Shown here: in pieces, positions 20,279 to 24,521 of the stretch | How the letters are laid out: each line of letters starts with the position of its first letter | Position numbering within the stretch: the first letter of the stretch is position 1 | Notes under the pieces: generated by a model | What the model saw: only the letters and a program-made list of their open reading frames with translations | Told to the model about the DNA's origin: nothing | Databases searched by the model: none | Source of the DNA: an uncultured Eubacteriales bacterium | GTDB taxonomy: Bacteria; Bacillota; Clostridia; Oscillospirales; CAG-272 | DNA length: 24,521 nucleotides | Direction of reading: 5' to 3' | Assembly (NCBI GenBank): GCA_934371135.1 | Contig: CAKRNO010000020.1 | Coordinates: 1-24,521, forward strand | Made by a program: the position numbers and the translations under genes

Positions 20279-22108
20279 GTGAAAAGAGAGGATTTGCGTA
20301 ACATCGCCATTATCGCCCACGTCGACCACGGCAAGACGACGCTCGTCGATGCACTGCTGAAGCAGGGGGGCGTCTACCGCGAGAACCAGGAAGTCACGAC
20401 CTGCGTCATGGATTCGAACGACCAGGAGCGCGAGCGCGGCATCACCATCCTCGCGAAGAACACCGCCGTCCATTACAAGGGCGTGAAGATCAATATCGTG
20501 GACACCCCCGGCCATGCCGATTTCGGCGGCGAGGTGGAGCGTGTCCTCAAGATGGTCAACGGCGTCATCCTGCTTGTTGACGCGGCGGAGGGACCGATGC
20601 CGCAGACGCGCTTTGTCCTGGAGCACGCGCTGGCGCTCAATCACCGCGTCATCGTCGTCGTGAACAAGATCGACCGCCCCGACGCCCGCCTCTCCGAGAT
20701 CGAGGACGAGGTGCTGGAGCTGCTCATGGAGCTGAACGCGTCGGATGAACAGCTGGATTCCCCGATCCTCTACTGCTCCGGCAGAGACGGTACCGCCTCA
20801 CGCGACTACCATGTGCCCGGCACCGATCTGGTCCCGCTTTTTGAGACCATCCTCGATTATATCCCCGCCCCCGAGGGGGACGTGGACGCCCCCATGCAGG
20901 CGCTCGTCTCCTGCATCGACTATAACAACTTCGTCGGCCGTATCGGCATCGGGCGCATCGAGCGCGGTACCATGAAGCAGAACCAGGACATCATGATCAC
21001 CAACTACCACTCGTCCGCCGCCCCCCGCCGTGCCAAGATCATCACCATCTACCAGTTCGACGGGCTGAACCGCGTACAGGTGCCCGAGGCGAAGATGGGC
21101 GACATCGTGGCGTTCTCCGGCGCCGAGGACATCAATATCGGCGATACCGTCTGCGCGCCGACCGCGGTCGAGCCGCTGGAATTCGTCAAGGTCTCCGAGC
21201 CGACGATGGAAATGACCTTCTCGGTCAACGATTCGCCCTTTGCCGGCAAGGAGGGTAAATTCGTCACCTCCCGCCACCTGCGCGAGCGCCTGTACCGCGA
21301 GCTGCTGCGCGACGTGTCCCTGCGCGTCACGGACGGCGATACGACGGACAGCTTCCGCGTCGCTGGCCGCGGCGAGATGCACCTCTCCGTCCTGATTGAA
21401 AGTATGCGCCGCGAGGGGTATGAGCTGACCTGCTCCAACCCGACCGTGCTGTATTCCGAGATCAACGGCGAAAAGTGCGAGCCGATGGAGCTTGTCACCA
21501 TCGACGTCCCCGAGGAATATATGGGGACGGTCATGGAGAAGCTCGGGTCCCGTAAGGGCGAGCTCCAGGATATGCAGCTGCGCGGCTCCCGCCAGCGCCT
21601 CATCTACCGCATCCCGACGAGATGCCTCTTTGGCTACCGCAGCGAGTTCATGACCGCGACGCGCGGCGAGGGCATCCTCAACTCGGTCTTTGACGGCTAC
21701 GCTCCCTACCGCGGGAACATCACCATGCGCTTCACCGGGTCGCTCGTCGCGAGCGAAACGGGCGAGACGACCTCCTACGGGCTCTACTATTCGCAGGACA
21801 GAGGTCCGCTCTTTATCGGGCCCGCGACCCCCGTCTATGAGGGGATGATCGTCGGGCAGAACCCGAAGCCGGGTGACATCGCCGTCAACGTCTGCAAGAA
21901 GAAGCACCTGACCGCCGTCCGTTCGACGGGCGCGGACGAGGCGCTGACGCTCATCACCCCCCACCAGCCTTCGCTGGAAGAAGCGATCGAGATGATCGCG
22001 GACGATGAGCTCATCGAGGTCACGCCGAAGTCCATCCGCCTCCGTAAGCGTATCCTCTCGACCCCCCTCCGCCTCAAGGCGCAGGCGGCAAAGAAGACGC
22101 AGGCATAA
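20279..22108 (+). CDS. typA: Translational GTPase TypA/BipA
   Basis: BipA is an EF-G-like GTPase that binds the ribosome and assists 50S assembly and stress or cold growth. The 609-residue protein, typical of the family, shows the G-motifs AHVDHGKTTL, RGITI, DTPGHADFGGEVERVL and NKIDRPDA. The beta-barrel domain, an EF-G III-like domain (FRVAGRGEMHLSVLIESMRREG), a V-like domain (PEEYMGTVMEKLGSRKGEL) and the BipA-specific C-terminus (QNPKPGDIAVNVCKKKHLTAVRS) follow. The start is GTG, placed by GGAAAGAGG seven bases upstream and by the conserved KREDLRNIAIIAHVDHG N-terminus. Confidence 0.96.
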   Translation: MKREDLRNIAIIAHVDHGKTTLVDALLKQGGVYRENQEVTTCVMDSNDQERERGITILAKNTAVHYKGVKINIVDTPGHADFGGEVERVLKMVNGVILLVDAAEGPMPQTRFVLEHALALNHRVIVVVNKIDRPDARLSEIEDEVLELLMELNASDEQLDSPILYCSGRDGTASRDYHVPGTDLVPLFETILDYIPAPEGDVDAPMQALVSCIDYNNFVGRIGIGRIERGTMKQNQDIMITNYHSSAAPRRAKIITIYQFDGLNRVQVPEAKMGDIVAFSGAEDINIGDTVCAPTAVEPLEFVKVSEPTMEMTFSVNDSPFAGKEGKFVTSRHLRERLYRELLRDVSLRVTDGDTTDSFRVAGRGEMHLSVLIESMRREGYELTCSNPTVLYSEINGEKCEPMELVTIDVPEEYMGTVMEKLGSRKGELQDMQLRGSRQRLIYRIPTRCLFGYRSEFMTATRGEGILNSVFDGYAPYRGNITMRFTGSLVASETGETTSYGLYYSQDRGPLFIGPATPVYEGMIVGQNPKPGDIAVNVCKKKHLTAVRSTGADEALTLITPHQPSLEEAIEMIADDELIEVTPKSIRLRKRILSTPLRLKAQAAKKTQA

Positions 22109-22265
22109 CACCCCGGTATCTGCGCGTGACCGCGGCGTAAGACGCTGTCGGTACGGGTGCCGCGCCGGGCGCGGCAAAGAAAAGGAACCGTCTCCCGGGC
22201 GCTCCGCCTTGCCGACGCCTCCGCCGTACACCGCCTGCCCCCGGGAATAGCCGCCTCTCATAGGA

Positions 22266-22306
22266 AAAAGCCCCCTTTCATACCTTTTGGTAAGAGGGGG
22301 GCTTTT
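22266..22306 (+). terminator. Hairpin with T-run between typA and the symporter, overlapping the symporter ribosome site
   Basis: AAAAGCCCCC (22266-22275) pairs with GGGGGCTTTT (22297-22306), extended by weaker pairs inside, and is followed by CTTA. It looks like the typA terminator. Its right arm contains the AGAGGGGGG that must serve as ribosome site for the ATG at 22310, so it could also block translation or form part of a leader switch. Confidence 0.65.
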
Positions 22307-22309
22307 CTT

Positions 22310-23605
22310 ATGCAATTCCTGTATGACCGTTTTCTCGCGCCCGCCGTACCGGCGGCGCTCTTTGCCGTCGGCGGTTATTTTCTCATCCGGCTGCGTTTCT
22401 TTTTCTGTCTCCACCCGTGCCGTGCACTGCGTAAAATGTACGGCGGTAAGCAGCCGCGGCAGGCGTTCACCGCCGTGTGTCTCGCCCTCGGGGGGACGAT
22501 GGGGGTCGGCAACATCACGGGGGTCGCCCTCGCCATCCTCGTCGGCGGGGCGGGGGCGGTGTTCTGGATGCTGGTCGCCGCCTGCTTCGCGATGGCGGTC
22601 AAGTACGCCGAGGTCGCCCTCGCCATGGACACGCGGGAGCGGGGGGCAGACGGTACCTATCGCGGCGGCGCCCCCTATTATATGCGCCCCCGGGGGCGGC
22701 GGCATGGCGTCCTCTCCCTGCTCTTTTCCCTGCTCTGCATCGTCTGCTCCGTGTTTCAGGGCAGCCTTCTGCAGGGGAACGCCGTCGGGGAAGCATTGCA
22801 GACGACGTTCGGCGCGGAGCCCGGTATTTCAGGCGCCGCACTGTGCATCGCGGCGCTTGTGCTGTTGCTTTTCTGCCGTCCGCTGCTCGGGCGGGTGTGC
22901 GCCGTCCTGGTGCCGCTCTCCACCGCCCTCTACCTGTTCCTCTGTGTCTCGGTGCTGTTTGCGCACCGCGGGGCACTCGGGGGCGCGTGTCTCGCCATCC
23001 TGCGCGGCGCCTTCTCCCCCGCCGCGGGGGCGGGTGGGCTTTTGGGGTTCTTCACGTCCGGCGCACTGCGCGTCGGCTGTGCGCGCGGATTGCTCTCCAA
23101 CGAGGCAGGGTGCGGCACCGCCCCCCTCGCGCACATCACAGCGGAGGGCTCCACCCCGGCGGAGCAGGGGCTTTTCGGCGTTTTTGAGGTCTTTCTCGAT
23201 ACCGTCGTCGTCTGCACATTGACGGCGCTCGCCTGCCTCACCTCCGGCATCGCCGGTACGGCGGGCGCCCCCTTCGCCTATGTGGCGGGGGCGGTCGGTA
23301 CCGTCTTCGGTGCGGCGGCGATGCCGCTCGTCACCGTCTGCATCACGGGCTTTGCCTTTGCGACGATACTGTCCTGGGCGTTCTACGGATTGTCCTGCCT
23401 CGGCACCCTCACACCCGCCGCCCCGGTGCGCGTCGCCTATCTCCTGCTCTACTGCGGCGGTGTTGTCGTCGGATGCGTCTCCACGCCGGAAAGTGTCTTT
23501 TCGGCGGTCGATCTCCTGCTCGCTGCCATGACGCTCATCAACCTCGCTGTGCTCATCAAAAAAGCAGACAGAGTGGTGGCTCTGTCTGCCGGGCTGCGGC
23601 TGTGA
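22310..23605 (+). CDS. Sodium:alanine/glycine symporter (AGCS family)
   Basis: This 431-residue integral membrane protein is expected to import alanine or glycine with sodium. Family motifs are ALGGTMGVGNITGVALAI near residue 60, GTYRGGAPYYM, and GLLSNEAGCGTAPLAHITAEGS. Roughly ten hydrophobic segments are visible. The frame runs further upstream to 22157, but the residues before MQFLYDRFL are charged and low quality, and the ATG at 22310 follows AGAGGGGGG. No glycine riboswitch motif is visible in the 200 bases upstream. The last codons coincide with a terminator for the opposite strand. Confidence 0.9.
   Translation: MQFLYDRFLAPAVPAALFAVGGYFLIRLRFFFCLHPCRALRKMYGGKQPRQAFTAVCLALGGTMGVGNITGVALAILVGGAGAVFWMLVAACFAMAVKYAEVALAMDTRERGADGTYRGGAPYYMRPRGRRHGVLSLLFSLLCIVCSVFQGSLLQGNAVGEALQTTFGAEPGISGAALCIAALVLLLFCRPLLGRVCAVLVPLSTALYLFLCVSVLFAHRGALGGACLAILRGAFSPAAGAGGLLGFFTSGALRVGCARGLLSNEAGCGTAPLAHITAEGSTPAEQGLFGVFEVFLDTVVVCTLTALACLTSGIAGTAGAPFAYVAGAVGTVFGAAAMPLVTVCITGFAFATILSWAFYGLSCLGTLTPAAPVRVAYLLLYCGGVVVGCVSTPESVFSAVDLLLAAMTLINLAVLIKKADRVVALSAGLRL
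23558..23589 (-). terminator. Minus-strand intrinsic terminator inside the symporter coding end
   Basis: On the minus strand GCAGACAGAG/CTCTGTCTGC, a perfect 10-bp stem with a 6-base loop, is followed by TTTTTT. It lies within the last 16 codons of the plus-strand symporter gene and would stop transcripts arriving from the PH-like membrane protein gene. Confidence 0.75.
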
Positions 23606-23721
23606 GTGTGCATGTAAACGCGCTGTCTTCCGGGCTCCGCACCGTTTCCCGGGCTCCGCGCCGCCTTTTTTGCCTGTATAGTCCTGTGCCAGCCGCCCCC
23701 TCGCCCCGGCACAAGCACTAG

Positions 23722-23912
23722 CGCAAAATTTTGATGCAGACGCGCGGGGAACCCGCGCGCCCCTTTCGTTGCGCGGTTTACGTTTGGGGAGCGTCTGCTT
23801 GCGGAGCGCTCTCTTTCATGTATGGCTTCAGGCGTTCCTCCAGGATGGCAATCTTCTTGTTCGTCATCCAGATGCATATCGTTTTACCGTCTCCGTGAAT
23901 CATGTACGCACG
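23722..23912. repeat. Direct repeat, copy 1 (period 609 bases)
   Basis: This 191-base stretch matches 24331-24521 with only about seven differences by eye. It covers the 3' flank hairpin and the last 45 codons of the PH-like membrane protein gene. The partner runs to the window edge, so the true repeat is longer. Confidence 0.93.
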
Positions 23913-24245
23913 CAGCCACAAAAGCATTGGATCGATAGGCTCCCGAATCAGCGTTTCTTCAACGGATTCAATCCTGTCAAAGGGAATACTGACTTTCTTT
24001 CGGAAAAGCCGCTTGATATACACAGTTGTCTCATCCATGCCCCAGTATTCAAAGGCATTGCAGACGAATATCTCCAGAAATATGCATACAATCGTCAGCG
24101 CCAAGAATGCAGAGTACCCCACAATTAAGATCAACTTGTCTCTGCTGAAATATAAAGCTGTGGTGAACACCGGAATTCCTAACAAAAGCACAAGTAAGAT
24201 TGCTATTGAACCAAAGAGATACTGATAACACCGTTTGATCTGCAT
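23778..24245 (-). CDS. Small membrane protein with PH-like domain, copy 1
   Basis: The protein is 155 residues from the ATG at 24245, which follows GGGAGGA ten bases upstream. Two membrane helices (about 9-33 and 38-61) are followed by a cytoplasmic domain of about 80 residues: YWGMDETTVYIKRLFRKKVSIPFDRIESVEETL, then IHGDGKTICIWMTNKKIAILEERLKPYM. Two helices, then a GMDETTVYI strand, an IPFDRIESVE motif and a C-terminal helix, is the pattern of bacterial PH-like (YdbS/YcxB-style) membrane proteins of unknown function. Base composition is visibly AT-richer than the surrounding genes, suggesting acquisition or a fast-evolving accessory gene. A near-identical paralogue follows on the same strand. 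Confidence 0.75.
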   Translation of the reverse strand: MQIKRCYQYLFGSIAILLVLLLGIPVFTTALYFSRDKLILIVGYSAFLALTIVCIFLEIFVCNAFEYWGMDETTVYIKRLFRKKVSIPFDRIESVEETLIREPIDPMLLWLRAYMIHGDGKTICIWMTNKKIAILEERLKPYMKESAPQADAPQT

Positions 24246-24330
24246 GAGTTTTAATCCTCCCAAAACAGATTGTTGCGTAACAGGTCCAAAATGAACGTGC
24301 AAGTCTACCCCCATCTCGGCAAAACACTTA

Positions 24331-24521
24331 CGCAAAATTTTGATACAGGCGCGCGGGTTCCCCGCGCGCCCCTTTCGTTGCGCGGTTTACGTTTGGGGAG
24401 CGTCTGCTTGCGGAGCGCTCTTTTTCATGTATGGCTTCAGGCGCTCCTCCAGGATGGCAATCTTCTTGTTCGTCATCCAGATGCATATCGTTTTACCGTC
24501 TCCGTGAATCATGTACGCACG
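24331..24521. repeat. Direct repeat, copy 2 (reaches window edge)
   Basis: This is the partner of 23722-23912. Inside its hairpin the three loop bases are TTC where copy 1 has GAA, so the hairpin reads as the reverse complement of the other copy. Two differences fall in the coding part: one silent, and one Glu to Lys. Confidence 0.93.
24387..24521 (-). CDS. Small membrane protein with PH-like domain, copy 2 (partial)
   Basis: Only the last 44 codons and the stop are present; the gene enters from beyond the right edge. They encode RAYMIHGDGKTICIWMTNKK and the same C-terminus as copy 1, with MKKS in place of MKES. The frame is open to the window edge. About 140 bases separate its stop from the copy 1 start, so the two genes are tandem in the same direction. 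Confidence 0.75.
   Translation of the reverse strand, partial: RAYMIHGDGKTICIWMTNKKIAILEERLKPYMKKSAPQADAPQT

Noticed and set aside
22109..22265. Possible glycine riboswitch upstream of the symporter
   Set aside because: AGCS transporter genes often have one, but the conserved glycine aptamer blocks are not visible here; only GC-rich stems without the signature.
23629..23660. Two copies of a CGGGCTCCGC motif after the symporter
   Set aside because: Only two short direct copies without symmetry or context; likely chance in GC-rich DNA.
1..24521. CRISPR arrays, integrases, transposases, toxin-antitoxin or restriction genes
   Set aside because: I looked for them on both strands and found no supporting repeats or protein motifs.

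Overview
The window is a GC-rich bacterial chromosome segment that is almost entirely housekeeping. The content points to a Clostridia-type Firmicute, probably an uncultured gut Oscillospirales/Ruminococcaceae-like lineage. Supporting signs are a class A RNase P RNA, an ECF-type ThiT under a TPP riboswitch, a YkpA-like ABC-F protein, a YnbB-type methionine gamma-lyase-like protein, a clostridial-type MurD, a sodium:alanine symporter, and strong Shine-Dalgarno sites on nearly every gene. The lineage is inferred from gene content only. I see no phage, integrase, transposase or CRISPR array.

Layout: (1) 1-166: tRNA-Gln(TTG) on the minus strand, facing a partial tRNA-like structure on the plus strand across a perfect 19-bp inverted repeat. 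(2) 270-3625, minus: a consensus promoter drives a cytidylate-kinase-like protein, argS and yebC. (3) 3646-6023, minus: an ABC-F ATPase and rsmG. (4) 6269-8509, plus: a consensus promoter, pgk, tpiA and a strong terminator. (5) 8590-10090, minus: rlmH and a DUF4097-like lipoprotein. (6) 10210-10401, plus: an unrecognised 63-residue protein. (7) 10467-15603, minus: a consensus promoter, then murD, a methionine gamma-lyase-like protein, a two-repeat lipoprotein and a cysteine desulfurase; the last three overlap.

(8) 15671-17801, minus: a consensus promoter, a 40-codon Arg-rich leader ORF that runs into an intrinsic terminator, then adenine deaminase. (9) 17870-18346, minus: rnpB with its own consensus promoter and terminator. 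(10) 18330-20062, minus: thiN, then a promoter, TPP riboswitch, terminator and thiT. (11) 20195-23605, plus: typA/bipA and an AGCS-family symporter. (12) 23722-24521, minus: a visibly AT-richer tandem pair of small membrane proteins with a PH-like domain; the second copy runs off the window.

Functionally the window covers translation and RNA processing (tRNA-Gln, ArgRS, YebC, RsmG, RlmH, RNase P, BipA, ABC-F), central glycolysis (Pgk, Tpi), cell wall (MurD), sulfur and PLP enzymes, purine salvage, and thiamine uptake and pyrophosphorylation. I did not find a convincing new multi-gene system. The best leads are the leader ORF/terminator before adenine deaminase, the recent tandem duplication of the PH-like membrane protein, a terminator for the opposite strand inside the symporter coding end, the kinase with a degenerate ParB/sulfiredoxin-like tail, the ABC-F protein with a disabled second ATPase site, and the tRNA-like inverted repeat at the left edge.
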